Shown: positions 35,403 through 47,402 of the stretch, one piece after another
Layout of the letters: each line of letters opens with the position of its first letter
Position numbering within the stretch: position 1 is the stretch's first letter
DNA from: Ailanthus altissimus
Lineage: Eukaryota; Streptophyta; Magnoliopsida; Sapindales; Simaroubaceae
DNA: 64,000 nt
NCBI GenBank assembly: GCA_946807835.1
Contig: OX327711.1
Span: 15,969,501-16,033,500 of the forward strand
Reading direction: 5' to 3'
The notes under the pieces: model-generated
The model's database searches: none
What the model saw: only the letters and a program-made list of their open reading frames with translations
What the model was told of the DNA's origin: nothing
Made by a program: the position numbers and the translations under genes

Positions 35403-38016
35403 TGTAATATCCAATCCCTATTAATAGTATTGGTGCCTAAATTTTGGTATAGAGCAAATAAGACACCGTAGGGTTACTCGATTTTAACCCTATTAGAAAT
35501 ATTTTCTTTATAGTGCGCGTGAGAGATATTCGACCTAATTTGATAATTTCACACTCAATCGAAACACCGGACGACCTTAGAATATTTTTGGAATTTTTCT
35601 CTACTGGCTTGGAAAAAGGAAATTCTAATTTACTACATCAATTTTCATTTAGGGGTGATGTATGAAACAAGCCTTTTGTTGAGAAACATAATCCATATAT
35701 TAGAGAATGGACCAATAAGAAGAAATCTCATGGATTGCCAAGTTGGAAATTCTAGTTGGTTCTTTGGACTATTCTAACTAGATAGTTACAAATGAACTAA
35801 TTACATAATTAGTTTTCAACTAATGGCAAATTAGTAATTTTTAGTAAGTTGAAGGGCAAAATGGTCAATTGAGGGAGCACTATATGATTTTTCATGTTTA
35901 ATCAAGCCAAAATAAGGTTACATACCAATCCCTAAGCTCAATTAGTGGAAATTCAAGAAAAAGAGGTAAAAAAAGCATTGTTTTATGAGTTTGATAAGTG
36001 AGCTTTCAATAATGCTTCAATTGATGTTCTTGTGTGTATTATTGGTTTATATTGAGTTGAATTCTAGTGTGGAGCTTGAAGGAGTCATCAATTTGAAGAC
36101 ATTGGCAAGGTAAGAATTAGGGTTTTGGGTGATTTGAATGTAGAGACTTCAATTGGTTGTAATTAGGCAATTAGAATGAAATTAGCTTGATTTTGATGTA
36201 ATTGGAATAAGAAATTGAGAAAAGAAATGTGTTAGAACATAGGGTGAAATTCTGCCACTTTAGGGAAGTTATGGATTGAGTGGTGTTTTGATTGAGTTGT
36301 TGTGTGTAAATGATGCATTATGTATGTTGAATGTATATGGTTGATGAAAAAACCAAAAATGAGGAAAATGGGACATAATTGTCCATTTTGAAACGGTGAA
36401 GGGCAATTATGTCCAACCAAGTTATAAGGCGTTTAATAATTTTCAGGGCGTTGGGTGATGAGTTAGATTAGATTAAATGACTCCGTAAATGAAAAATCGG
36501 GAAGTAGTATGCATTCGGACTTTGAATGCCGATTAGGGCATTTAGTAGTTAAATAAGATTCTAGTATTCGATTTGGTTCTAAATGTCATTTATGGCGCGT
36601 AGGTGAAGAAAATCGAGAGCGGTAACGGGAGCAGAAATCCGGAGCGATTGTGAGTGAAAATTTGCTTTTTCTGTTAATTTTCGTTTATTATGTTTCTACA
36701 TAATGAAAATATATGTTTTATGAGTTTTCAATGCGTAAACATGATTTATAATCTTGATATATATCCATAGATATTCATTTACATATTCAGTTTAAGAAAT
36801 AGTTTTAAAATTTCTGCATTCGTTTTAAAGGCCATTGGTACCCTCAGATTATAGTGGTGGTGATTGTATTAGACCCGGTCGGTATTTCCCGTCACATGGG
36901 CAGGTTTTGGGGGTGTGTTACTAACTCCGGAAAGTCAGGATGTTGAGTCATGTGAGTCGCTCTATATGTACGAGGTATTGTCTCGCTATATGTATGCGAT
37001 GTAGGATTCCGCTGCATAGCCAGTGAGATGTCTTGAGATGTCACTGTGGGTGCTGCTAGTTGAGGTGCCCCGTGACCCACTCATGTGTACGGTGCTAGTT
37101 GAGTCGTTACGTGAGTATAGAGCTTTAGGGTTACCATTGGTATAGTTTAGAAAGAAAATGACCGAGCGAGGACTTTACTAGTTTTCGATTTATCGATAGT
37201 ATTTATGCGTTTATATGCACATGACAGTTATTATGTTATACAGATTTTAGATATTGCTTTCCAAAGATGTAGATAAAATCTGCTCGGCAAGATTTCATCG
37301 ACATATGATACTAGAAACCGTTTTACAGCTTTACATCAGTTTTAGAAGCATGATTTATGCATGTACTTTAGAATTTGTTATCTATGCATAATGTTATTTT
37401 ATTTGAAATCTTAATTGCACTCACTGAGCTCTTTTAGCTCACTCGTTTTGTATTTTATGTTTTCTAAACCCTTCCCAGGTGCAGGTCTCGGTACGCAAGC
37501 TGCTGATTCTCCTATTGCCGAGTAGTAGGCCAAATCTGAAGATTATTTTTGTATATGTAAATATGCTAAATAGCACCCTTTACTTTATGCATAGTAGTTG
37601 TAGGATTTACTTTATGTATGTTTTGAACCAACAAGAAGAGATTTCGATATTATGATGATTGTTTTTGCTTTTTATAAGTATGCTCATTTTGTGATTCAAA
37701 TGAAACTATTGAGTTGTCTTGGATTTGATTTGGAAAGGACCGGAGGTCCGAATTGGTAGTATTGAGAAGTGAAATTTCTTTGTAGGTTTTATATGAATTT
37801 TCTAAAAAATAGGGAAAACTCTGCCCGTTTTTTTTAAAATTAAGATGTCATTTCCATGTATATTACAAGATTTTCTCAATAGTAGCAAGAACTAAAAAGG
37901 GGTTCACCTCGCGAAAAATTTTCAACTTACCTAGTTATATTCTGAGGAACTTCAGTCGAGGTGCCCGGCAGGGCCGTTGGGACTTATAGTAGAGGGTCTT
38001 GGGGCGGGTCTTGTCA
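35403..38016 (+). mobile_element. Solo LTR of the TGTAATATCC family, 2614 bp
   Basis: Begins tgtaatatcc (35403) and ends gggtcttgtca (38016). The flanks ctacc (35398-35402) and ctact (38017-38021) are a 4/5 target-site duplication. The chromovirus LTR resumes directly after it, as comparison with 44330-44410 shows. Its centre holds GC-richer stretches (36840-37140 and 37900-38010). No other copy is seen in this window. The terminal words resemble Gypsy LTRs, but the lineage is not established. Confidence 0.85.
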
Positions 38017-38647
38017 CTACTGGAGCGATATAGTATTCCATTGGGTGAGAGTATATTCCTCTGCTCTACCTATACGTGAGTTACTCAACCAATTGAGTTA
38101 GGTACAAGTTTGGTATGATTTTTAGTATGTATATAGTACATATTCCCAGAACTATGTTACATATATTTAATTTTAGAATAGATTTTATAATAGTTTATAA
38201 ATTCAGTTCATGTTACCCATAATACAATTTTATGATCATTTTATAATTTCAAACTTATACGTACATAAGTATTATCATTCAGTATAAACTTATTAAAATA
38301 TATATTACAATTAATATACATTTATATTTATTAAGTATATATATTTACAAAACTATGTCCATTCACTAAGTCACAAACTCATCATTTTTTCTATTTTTTT
38401 AGGTTGTCGTAGGAAAATTCGTGTAGTGTGATTTGTACTTCAAATTTGGAGGTCTAGCCATCACACACGTAGTTGTATGTGTTGTCACATTTTGTGTATC
38501 TTTATGATAATAGAGTATACGTGTATACTTTTGTTGAGGCACATAGCCTCATTTTATCAGATGTATTAAGTATAAAATATGTTAGTCCTAAATCATTGTA
38601 AAATTCACCTTGCTTCTAAGGAAGGTTTGTGTCAAGTCCTATCAATT

Positions 38648-38660
38648 TTGTATCAGAGCA
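38648..38660 (+). other. Primer-binding site of the chromovirus
   Basis: ttgtatcagagca, four bases after the 5' LTR end, matches the tRNA-Met-type primer-binding site (tggtatcagagca) except for one base. It is where minus-strand DNA synthesis would start. Confidence 0.8.
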
Positions 38661-38879
38661 TGGTTTTAGATTTTATAGACTAGTACTTGATACATGCATG
38701 TTAAAGATGTTATTGATGATTTATTACATTATATAGATTTTCATCATACATCTATGCGGCCAACCTTACGCAAAAATTGTGACTGAACTGGGATCTCCCT
38801 TGATACTAGAAAATAGGAGGAACCTATTAAAGAATAGGTAACTGAGTCAGTTCCCCCCTTTACCCATACCTCAAATCCT

Positions 38880-39930
38880 ATTATAGAAAAAATACACCCC
38901 TAGTCAATGCCACAACCTGTGACATAACATATACAGGGACAACCTGATAGACACCATTTTAATGCAGTTCATAGATAAACTTGTCAAAATAGTTATAGTT
39001 GTAATGGAGAGATAGGTATAGGGATAACTTAGGAGAGAGAACACAATAGAGCATGTTCGTAGTTTGGGGGTAGAGATTTTTTCAAGCACTACACAGTCAA
39101 CTGATGCAGAATCATAGTTGGCTAAAGTAAAACAGATATTTGATGTTATGAGATGTAATGATGATAAGAGAGTTTCACTTACCATATTTTTATTTGAAGG
39201 TAGGCATACCACTAGTGGAGATCAGTATCACGTAGATATAGAAGAGTGATTAGTTGGGTTGATTGTATAAAGAGTTTAATGCTAAATCCTTTCCTATGGT
39301 TTATTAAGTCATTCGGGTTAGTAAGTTCTTCAAGGTAGAATAGAGATAAATGACAATGGAGGATTACGAGAGTCAATTTATAAAGTTTTTGAGATTTGCC
39401 TTATAAGTAATACAGAATGAGAGGGATAAATGTAAGAGATTTGAATAAAGCTTTGAAAGTTATATCAGGATAGTAGTCATAGCTATGGGGCATAGTAATT
39501 TTAGTGCGTTAGTAAGGGCTACAATGAGGGCTGAGAGAAGCATGGTAGAGACATGCAAAGATCAATGATTCAAATAGAAGTAAAGGTAGAGTTGATCAGT
39601 TTGAGGATTCAATAGTAGTAGAGCACCTAGAGGAAAGACAATCTACACATGATATTTAAGTAGTTAACACCTTAGTCTAAACCTGATGGTATTAGAAGGG
39701 CAGAGACATAAACCTAGTTAAAGTTTTATCTTTCATCTGTTGGAAGCAGTAAAGGGAGTCAAATGTCTTGGGGGTAGTAGCCAACAGAGTAGTAGCAGTA
39801 ATGTGAAAAAATGCCCCCAATGTTCCATATGTGGTAAGTATTATAAAGTACAATGTTTGAGAAGTTCCATGAATTGTTATCATTACAAACATATTGGACA
39901 TTTAAGAAGAAATTGTTAATTTTAGTATAG
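38880..39930 (+). pseudogene. Chromovirus gag remnant
   Basis: The plus strand has scattered gag-like blocks with many stops. The clearest is the nucleocapsid end at about 39807-39917, reading CPQCSICGKYYKVQC and then CYHYKHIGHLRRNC. The latter is the CCHC zinc knuckle, with its second cysteine changed to tyrosine. The capsid part is too decayed to delimit. Confidence 0.75.
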
Positions 39931-40079
39931 AGTAGTAGTTTAGTATAGGGTAAGCTTCTCAGGATTTTTAAGGTAACGATGGTCATGATCAGAGATAGAC
40001 AAGATCCTAAACAAGAAGAGCTAGTGGAGACCCACAAAGCCCATTCCAAGGCATATGTATTTGCTTTGACTTAATAAGA

Positions 40080-40500
40080 GGCATAGGCTACCCTAAATGT
40101 TGCTACAGGTATGTTAACTATTTTTTTGTCAAGTGGCCTATATTTAATTAATTCGAGTTCTGCTGTTTATGCGAATAAAGTGTTAAAACCATTAGATATT
40201 AGCTTAGTAGTAGCCACACTAATTAAAGAATCATTATTAGCTGAGAATGTATTTTAGGGATGTGTTTTTAAAGTAAGTAGCAGTAAGATAATAGCAAATT
40301 TAATTTCTTTTGACATACATGAATTTAATGCGATACTTAAGATGGACTGGTTATCTAATCACTATGCTACTATAAACAGTTTTTAAAATGAGGTTATATT
40401 CAGAAGACATAGAGAATTTGATATTACTTTTTGTGAAGAGCAACGAGTTCTTCTATCTGGTGTTATATCTGTTATGACTACTAGACTATTGCTAAAAAAA
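40080..40500 (+). pseudogene. Chromovirus protease remnant
   Basis: The order of motifs is that of Del/Tekay proteases: GMLTIFLSSGLYLINSSSAV, where the catalytic DSG is changed to NSS; then SLVVATLIKESLLAENVF; then FDIHEFNAILKMDWLSNHYA (about 40320-40380), the strongly conserved block just before RT. Stops and the lost active-site aspartate show that it is inactive. Confidence 0.8.
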
Positions 40501-40540
40501 TAATGTTCAACCTATTTATTGATACTGGAGTCAGTGGAAT

Positions 40541-41365
40541 TAAATTAGGAGATATTTCAGTGGTCAAAGATTTTCTAGATGTATTTCCTAAAAACCTTTC
40601 AGGTTTGCCACCAAATAAAGAGATTGATTATGATGTTGACTTAATTCTTGGCATAAAACTTATCTCCAAAGCACCATCCTAAATAGCCACTTCAAAGTTA
40701 AAAGAATTGAAAACATGGTTACAAGAATTGGTAGATAAGGGTTTCATCAGACATAGTATATCGTCATGGGGAGCATTGGTATTATTTGCTAAAAATGATA
40801 GGACCTTAAGGCTATGTATTGATTATTATGACTTGAATAAAGTCACTATATGCAACAAATACCTACTCCCTAACACTAATGATTTATTTGATCAATTACA
40901 AGGTGTAAAAGTTTTCTCAAAGATTGATCTATAGTCAGGGTATCATCAGTTGAAGTTAGAGATACTAATGTATCTACTACTGCATTCAGAACTCAATAAG
41001 GACATTATAAGTTTTTAGTAATGCCATTTAGGTTAATTAATGCTCCAGCTGCATTCATTGACCTTATGATATAATGTTTTGTCCCTATCTTGATCGATTT
41101 GTTATAGTATTTATTGATGATATCCTTATATATTCACAGAGCATGTAAAGCATTTGAGGATAATGTTGTAGATTTTAAGGCATAAATAGTTATATGCTAA
41201 GTTCAGTAAATGTCAGTGTTGGCTAAATAAAGTTACATTTTTAGGCTATGTGATCTCAGCTGGTGGAATTTATGGCTAAATAAAGTTACATTTTTAGGCT
41301 ATGTGATCTCAACTGGTGGAATTTATGTAGATCCTTAAAATATTAATGATATGGTAAATTGGCAG
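40541..41365 (+). pseudogene. Chromovirus reverse transcriptase remnant
   Basis: The N-terminal half is well preserved at 40707-40934: [38 protein letters not shown] and [18 protein letters not shown]. Next come SGYHQLKLE, with a frameshift at about 40960-41050, and traces of the YVDD region, KHLRIML and the segment before RNase H (FLGYVISAGGI). The frame ends at a decayed VNWQQ motif at 41365, where foreign LTR sequence starts. A 53-bp tandem duplication at 41221-41326 disrupts it further. Confidence 0.85.
41221..41326 (+). repeat. 53-bp tandem duplication in the chromovirus RT
   Basis: The segment ggctaaataaagttacattt..aatttat occurs twice in direct succession with a single difference (agctgg versus aactgg). 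It encodes the FLGYVIS block, so it is a local duplication in an already dead element. Confidence 0.85.
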
Positions 41366-41370
41366 CAACT

Positions 41371-42962
41371 AGCTAGTTTGGATTCAATGGTGTGTATGGA
41401 ATGAATTGTGTAGGAATTTTGTTATAATATTTATATATAGGAAGGATATATGAGTTAAGAATGATACATTCTGATTTTGGAGTAATTGGACATCATTTGA
41501 TGTATTAGAAAATTTTGTTAAGTGTAAGTGGTCAGAATGACAGGTTTTGAGAAACCAAGTATTTAGACCAATTTGATGTGATAAATGCATTGTGTATAAT
41601 TTTGTAAACTATTTAAAGTATTTTGTGTGAATTGTGAGGCTTATGAAAGGATTGATCTTCATTGATAGGTTAAGGAGATTTAAGCCTTGTAGCTGTAAGT
41701 ATTAAGAGGTAAGTATACTAGACTTTTACTAAAATCATAATAAGCATAGTAATTGTCTATGTATGATTTTGTAAATGTGCTTAGAAATATGTTTATGTTA
41801 TGCCAAAGTGTATTTGATATGCAATGTGAAAGACATATGTTTATGAATGTGAGCATTGACATTGAGCATGGACATACATATATTTTTGAAAGTGAGTTTT
41901 CAAAATGAAATATGTTTAACAAAGAAAGCTTTGAAGTGTAATATGTCAATGAGAAACATTTTGTGTTTTGAGGATGCTTGAACTCACTGTTGACTTAATA
42001 GGCATCTTATGTGATTTGTGGAGCCTTTATGTGTGGCCTTTCTTTCGAGATTGGTACATGTTATGTGTTCCGTATGTAGGGAGGATCCTATTGGTACCTA
42101 AAAGAAGATTGAGTCATCACATTCGTGTGGTAGCGTATTGGTACATGTGAGAGGACTCACCGATGATCAGGGTGAGGGTTTGGTTCTTACCTTCGGGCTT
42201 GAGCATTATATATGTGTAATTTAAACCTCACTTGTACTATTTCACTCATACGGTATGTCATCTACGAGTGACATTTGGGTCATTATGTGATATGTGATGT
42301 GTAAGTCCTACTAAGTAGTAGTTTAGTGATGGTATTCCTGTAATATATTTTGAAAGAATGTGTAAGCGCTTACATGACATGTGATTTGATAAGATTTTGA
42401 TTTTGATTGATCACAGCATATCATACATATGCATTGTGTACATATATGTATTTGTATTTGATATATGAAAAACTAGTATGCTTACTGAGTTTTATACTCA
42501 TTATAGTTTATGGTGATTTCAGGTAAATAAGGTACATGTGTGCTTAGTGGATTTGGCAAGGCTTTTGTTATTCCTTGGGTTCCCTAAGTTGCTAGGTTGC
42601 TGAGTGTTTTATTTGGGGACACGTAGGATAAGATATTTGATCTGTCCCTATTGAATAAATACGTATGTATTATTTTATTGTGTGTGGTTGAATTTAGGTT
42701 AAGTTTCACCACGTGTGGTTATGGATTGATTTTAAGTAAGAATTTGCAATGAATATATTCTGGGCTTCCGGTAAAAAAGTTACTAATGGTGACGTAGTAG
42801 AGTGTTAATCTCTGAGAAAATGTTGCGTATCTCCGGTTTACTAATCGTCCCAGTCATAATTCAATTGCTATAATTCTGAAAGAAATTAAAATGAATGTTT
42901 AAATATTTTTAAATGAGTATAAGTTATGTCATGTATCAGATCTTTTGGGTCTGGGGCGTGAC
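41371..42962 (+). repeat. Truncated LTR of the TGTCACGCC family replacing the RNase H/integrase core
   Basis: This segment is the reverse complement of about 34190-32497 of the solo LTR above, ending ggggcgtgaca at about 42962. The terminal part of the LTR beyond 34190 is absent. Pol sequence stops at RT on the left and restarts near the end of integrase on the right. The fragment has therefore replaced, rather than merely interrupted, about 1.5-2 kb of pol. Small frames inside (such as 41968-42150) also occur in the solo LTR and are not genes. Confidence 0.85.
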
Positions 42963-42965
42963 AAA

Positions 42966-43490
42966 ATCAGTATTATTAGAGAGAAACTTAAAGCAACTTA
43001 AGATAGGCAGAAGAGTTATACGGATAAAGATCACAGACAGCTTAAGTTTGCAGTGGGTGATAAAGTTTTCTTACAAATTTTTTTATGGAAAAATGTACCC
43101 TATTTTGAAAAACAAGCAAATATGAGTAGTTGATATATTGAGCCACATGAGATTATTGAGAAGGTTGGTATGGTTTCTTACCACTTAGCATTTCCACCTA
43201 AGTTGTCACACATTCATGATGTGTTTCATGTTTCAATGTTGCAAAATTATATAGTTTAGCCTTCTCATATTTTAGATACTCAACCAATTCAGATAAGAGC
43301 AGGTTTAACCTATGACGAGGAGTCAGTTCAGATATTTAGACTGTCGTCAATAAGTATTGTGTAATAAGGCTATTTCATTGGTTAAGATCTTGTGGAGGAA
43401 TCATGTAGTGGACAAGGTAATATGGGAGTATTAGGATCAAACAGAAGCTCAATATCCATACTTATTCCAAATAATTATTTGAATTTCGAG
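42966..43490 (+). pseudogene. Chromovirus integrase C-terminus with chromodomain-like tail
   Basis: The plus strand reads IIREKLKAT..DRQKSYTDKD, RQLKFAVGDKVFL, LSHIHDVFHVSMLQNYIV (the GPY/F-type region of Gypsy integrases), then LTYDEESVQI followed by a decayed LVEE..NMGV and ISILIPN. This is the typical integrase-chromodomain end of Del/Tekay chromoviruses. The tail helps target insertion to chromatin in living relatives. Several stops and frameshifts are present. Confidence 0.8.
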
Positions 43491-43517
43491 GATGAAATTT
43501 TATAAATGGGGAGGAAC

Positions 43518-44983
43518 TATATTATACGTGTGCTTGGTTAAGGATTAGTGGTAAAACAAATGAAAGAAATAAGAATAAAATTTAAAAAATTATTATTCAA
43601 GCAGTGGAATTTTTAATTGGTTGAGAAGGGTGGCATTAGATATAAATTGAATTAAAGGAAATTGCTTCATTTTTTGCTAACATTTGGAAATCAAGAGATA
43701 GAAACGATCCGAGAAAAAAGAAAAATGTGAAGAAAAGAAAAGGAGAGAATGAAAGAAAAAGAAGAACAAAATAAAAAGAAAGAAGAAGAAAAAGAAGAGT
43801 GGTTGTAAGAGAGATTTAAAAAGAAATAAAAAGAAAAATTTCACGAAACAAATTTGGATAGTTAAAATTATATCCAGTATTTCAGCGAGTAATAGTTTTA
43901 CAAAATTACAATATTTATGTTTCAGTTTTTATAATACATATCCATACTAACAATATATTTTTACACCTTATAATATAAAATGAGCACCGATAGTTGGTAG
44001 ACCTCAGAATCCAGATTCAGCTTAGGATTAACGTACTTTTGTGAGTGGATAACTATATTGTTTTTAATACAATAGTTTATTATTGATTATATGTTATCAA
44101 ATTTACTTTATCAATAATTTATTTTTAGACAAATAAATATTTATACTAATTAGTATATTTATAATGTTTTTTAGAATTTATTATAGCATAGCTTATAGTT
44201 ACGTTGAGTGCAGAAATATTTATTTCAGAATAATTATGCTTCCAATATATTATATAGTAATAGTTTTTGAATCACTATATGCGTACCTTCCCAATTGGTT
44301 TAGTTTTTTCTGTGCATGCATTAGACCAGTTTATTTGCTTTATCCGAGTGATGCAGAATTCCACCAGGTGAGACCATGTTCCCTCACTCTACCTGTGCGT
44401 AAGTTGCTTCGCTAGGGGAGACCACATTTTTTCTGGGTACAAGTTTGGTATGTCTTTTAGTATGTATATAGTACATGCTCCTATAACTACTTTATATATA
44501 TTCAACTTCAGAATAGATTTTATAACAGTTTACGATTTCAATACATATTTTATGTTACCCATAATACAATTTTATGATTTTAGACTTGTACGTACATTAG
44601 TATTATCCTTCAATACAAACTTATTAAAAAATTTATTATTGTTAATATATATATTTATGAAGTAATATTCTCAGAACTATATCCATTCATTGAGGTACAA
44701 GCTCACCCTTTTTCTTATTTTTGTTTTCTAATTTTCGAAGTTGTTAAAAAAGCGTTTATGTAGTATGACTTGTACTTCAAATTTAGAGGTCTGGCCATCA
44801 CATGCGTATTTACATGTGTTGCCACATTTTATCTATCTTTATGAATATTTGTGAAAATGTGTACACTTTTAGTGAGGCATATAACCTCGTTTTATCAGAT
44901 ATATTAAGTATAAAGCATGTTAGTCCTATATCATAGCAAGATTCATCTCAACTTTCAAAGAGAGCTCGAGTTAGATCCTATCA
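43518..44983 (+). repeat. 3' LTR of the chromovirus, intact length 1466 bp
   Basis: It starts tatattatacg (TG changed to TA) after the polypurine tract aaatggggagga and ends ..gatcctatca. It has the same TATA-like taaat and GA-rich tract (43690-43805) as the 5' LTR. The LTR pair differs at many positions, indicating an old insertion. Confidence 0.9.
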
Positions 44984-44988
44984 TTCAT

Positions 44989-45576
44989 TCTTGTTGTCGT
45001 ACAAATTTTCTATAACAAACTAAGCTTATTTCACAAAACAATGCCTCATTTGATGTTACAAGTTCAACGTTATCTTCTATTCTATGTGAATCATACGCAT
45101 TATTGTCTTATTATCAAAACTATTAGAAAAGTAGCATTGGTCGCTTTTTTATATATCATTCAATCCATTCACTTCTACCACATCATCCTCATTCTCATCA
45201 TTATCAACATCTTCATTTTACTGACTTTCATGACTTGAGTTGTCATTAAATGTTGTAAAGGAATATTGATAGTCAACTATTGTGTTAGAACATTTTGTAT
45301 TATTAAGGCTATGTTATTAACTTGGTTACCACTTGCCAATATTAGGTTATTATGATAAGGTTCTCTCTTCTTAAGGGCACCTATGCATTCTCATCACATG
45401 TTGAAACTATAAGATCCAAAGTTACACATATAGGGGTAAAACCTCTTTTATTAGCCCCTTGAAGAATTTCACATCTTCATCATTTCAAATTTTTGCTAGT
45501 TTTAGTTTCACCATCTCAGGAATGAAGATTCTTATAGTCTGTATGGAACAAAATTAACTCTAATTGCACTGCACCT
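44989..45576. other. Intergenic DNA, nothing recognised
   Basis: AT-rich sequence between the chromovirus and the next LTR element. Minus-strand scraps with acidic residues (about 45240-45140) have no recognisable relatives. Confidence 0.45.
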
Positions 45577-45581
45577 AGTAT

Positions 45582-46930
45582 TATTAAATATATACAAAAA
45601 TTAAGACAATCAATCTCTACCATATATACATAAATACCATTTATATTTTATAATTAATATGTTATATTTTATTTTCTTTTATATAATTTAGCTTCCTTTT
45701 TATGTCAGCCTAAAGCCTATATAAATATGTTTTATATAATAATTGAGATATAACGTAATATAACAAAAATATAAGCTTCAAAGCATTTTCCAATTTCTCT
45801 AGTTTTTTGTTGTCTTCGTCTCTTTTGTTGTGTCTTTTTACAATATAGTATTAGAGCATTTTGATCCTTTTTAAGAGCCAATTTTTGTTGCTTTTTTTCA
45901 TCATTATCAAAGTTTTGTTTTTCATTTATTTGTTTTTTGGATCTTTATTTTCAGCCTCAAATTAGTCATACAAGTCTTGCCAACTCATTTTTAGGGTAAA
46001 TTTGCTTTATTTTTCAAGGGCCTTTATATTTTAAGAATATTTTAGGTAACAGTTGTCTCTGAATATATTTTTGTTGCTTTTTTTCACCATTATCAAAGTT
46101 TTCTTTTTCATTTATTTGTTTCTTGGATCTTTATTTTCAGTTTCAAATTAGTCATACAAGTCTTGCCAACTCATTTTTAGGGTAAATTTGCTTTATTTTC
46201 AAGGGCCTTTATATTTTAAGAATATTTTGGGTAGCAATTATCTCTGAATGTATTTTTGTTGCTTTTTTTCATAATTATCAAAGTTTTTTTTTCATTTATT
46301 TTTTTCTTGGATCTTTATTTTCAGCCTCAAATTAGTCATACAAGTCTTGCCAACTCATTTTTACGGTAAATTTGCTTTATTTTTCAAGGGTCTTTATATT
46401 TTAAGAATATTTTGGGTAGCAGTTGTCTCTGAATGTATTTGCACTTATAACGATTGATTTTTTATTTCTCTATCAACGCATTTATACTCATAATGATTGA
46501 ACTTCTCAATGTGCTTGTCACTCGTTAACAATATTACCTTTCTTCTACAATAGTTGTCTTTCTTCGATAATAGTTGCATTCACCCATAATTGTTATATCT
46601 AAACATGCACTATCACAACTAAAAAAATTTCTTTTTAAACTCAAACTTCTACAATCTTGAATTTAGTGGGGAAGGGGGATGTTAAAGATATATTGAAATC
46701 AAGACAATCAATCCTTACCATATATATATAATTAATATTTATATTTTATAATTAATATGTTATATTATATTTCCTTATATATATTTTAAATTTCTTATTT
46801 ATGTCAATCTAAAACTTATATAAAGACTTATTCTATAATAATTAATATATAACATAACATACCAAAAATATAATCTTCAAACATTTTACATTTTCTATAT
46901 GATTTTTTGCTCTCTTTATCTTTTCTAATA
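45582..46930 (+). mobile_element. Small non-autonomous LTR element (TRIM/LARD-like, Copia-type ends)
   Basis: Two LTRs of about 250-261 bp (45582-45842 and 46680-46930) flank an internal region of about 840 bp. A tRNA-Met-type primer-binding site (tagtattagagca, 45846-45858) follows the left LTR. A polypurine tract (agtggggaaggggga) precedes the right LTR, which begins tgttaaagata. The flanks agtat (45577-45581) and agtaa (46931-46935) are a 4/5 target-site duplication. The inside codes for nothing and is mostly a tandem repeat. It must have moved with proteins from an autonomous relative. Confidence 0.8.
45881..46436 (+). repeat. Three tandem copies of a 185-bp unit inside the small LTR element
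   Basis: Units start at 45881, 46067 and 46252 with atttttgttgcttttttttc-type sequence and end with ttgtctctgaat. They differ from one another at only a few positions. The unit is T-rich on the plus strand and has no open reading frame shared by all three copies. Confidence 0.92.
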
Positions 46931-46935
46931 AGTAA

Positions 46936-47397
46936 AAAAAAGTTATTGATAATTTGAGTCTCTCAAAATTAAAATATTCACGTTTTAATATTCAATATAT
47001 CTCTCTTCATTATTACTTGAACTCTTCTACCTTTTCCTAAAATAAATAATGAATGACTTTTGATCTATGCTATCTATAACAAAACTAAATCGGTTAGAAA
47101 ATTAAAATATAAGGTTAAGAAACATGGCTCAAAAGAACCGCTTGAAGTTGCAGGAAAATTATATTATGTAACTTCGCCCGAACTGTTGCTTGCTCATGGC
47201 TATTGTTGCAAATTGGCTACACGAGAATGGTCGTGTGAATGGCCATTCATGCAACCATTCACGTGGTTAATTTCATGAGAATTTCACGTGAATTGCATTC
47301 GACATCACGATTGAATCACACGTCTGCTTTCCCTGTGATTTTTCTAAAGATTTTATTTTTCCTTTTTAATCTCATTTGGCAACCCAAAGTTTAGATC
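46936..47397. other. Intergenic DNA, nothing recognised
   Basis: No supported gene. A 72-codon plus frame at 47060-47278 has no recognisable relatives. Repeated words such as ttcacgtg near 47250-47300 are noted without interpretation. Confidence 0.4.
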
Positions 47398-47402
47398 CTA
47401 TT

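Larger units (their letters stand above)
31706..38644 (+). repeat. 5' LTR of the chromovirus, split by two solo LTRs
   Basis: Three pieces (31706-32496, 35340-35402 and 38022-38644) align in order with the intact 3' LTR at 43518-44983. Removing both solo LTRs and their duplicated pentamers leaves 1477 bp, against 1466 bp for the 3' LTR. A TATA-like tataaat lies at 31829 and a GA-rich tract at about 31892-32003, including ggccgagagagag. Confidence 0.9.
31706..44983 (+). mobile_element. Gypsy chromovirus (Del/Tekay-like), inactivated
   Basis: The 5' LTR starts at 31706 and the 3' LTR ends at 44983. The flanks tgcat (31701-31705) and ttcat (44984-44988) fit a 4/5 target-site duplication. After the 5' LTR come a tRNA-Met-type primer-binding site (38648-38660), gag with a CCHC-like knuckle, protease, reverse transcriptase, the end of integrase with a chromodomain-like tail, and a polypurine tract (about 43502-43517). 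The tail and gag/protease motifs point to the Del/Tekay chromoviruses. Two solo LTRs sit in the 5' LTR. The RNase H/integrase core is missing and an LTR fragment stands in its place. Without the foreign pieces it is about 6.2 kb. Confidence 0.9.

Noticed and set aside
41968..42150. ORF of 60 codons, with a partner at 33428-33610
   Set aside because: Both are the same part of one LTR family read in matching frames, and no longer frame or known domain is present.
45881..46436. Regularly spaced repeats as a CRISPR-like array
   Set aside because: The units are contiguous 185-bp tandem copies without spacers, lie within an LTR element, and the genome is that of a plant.
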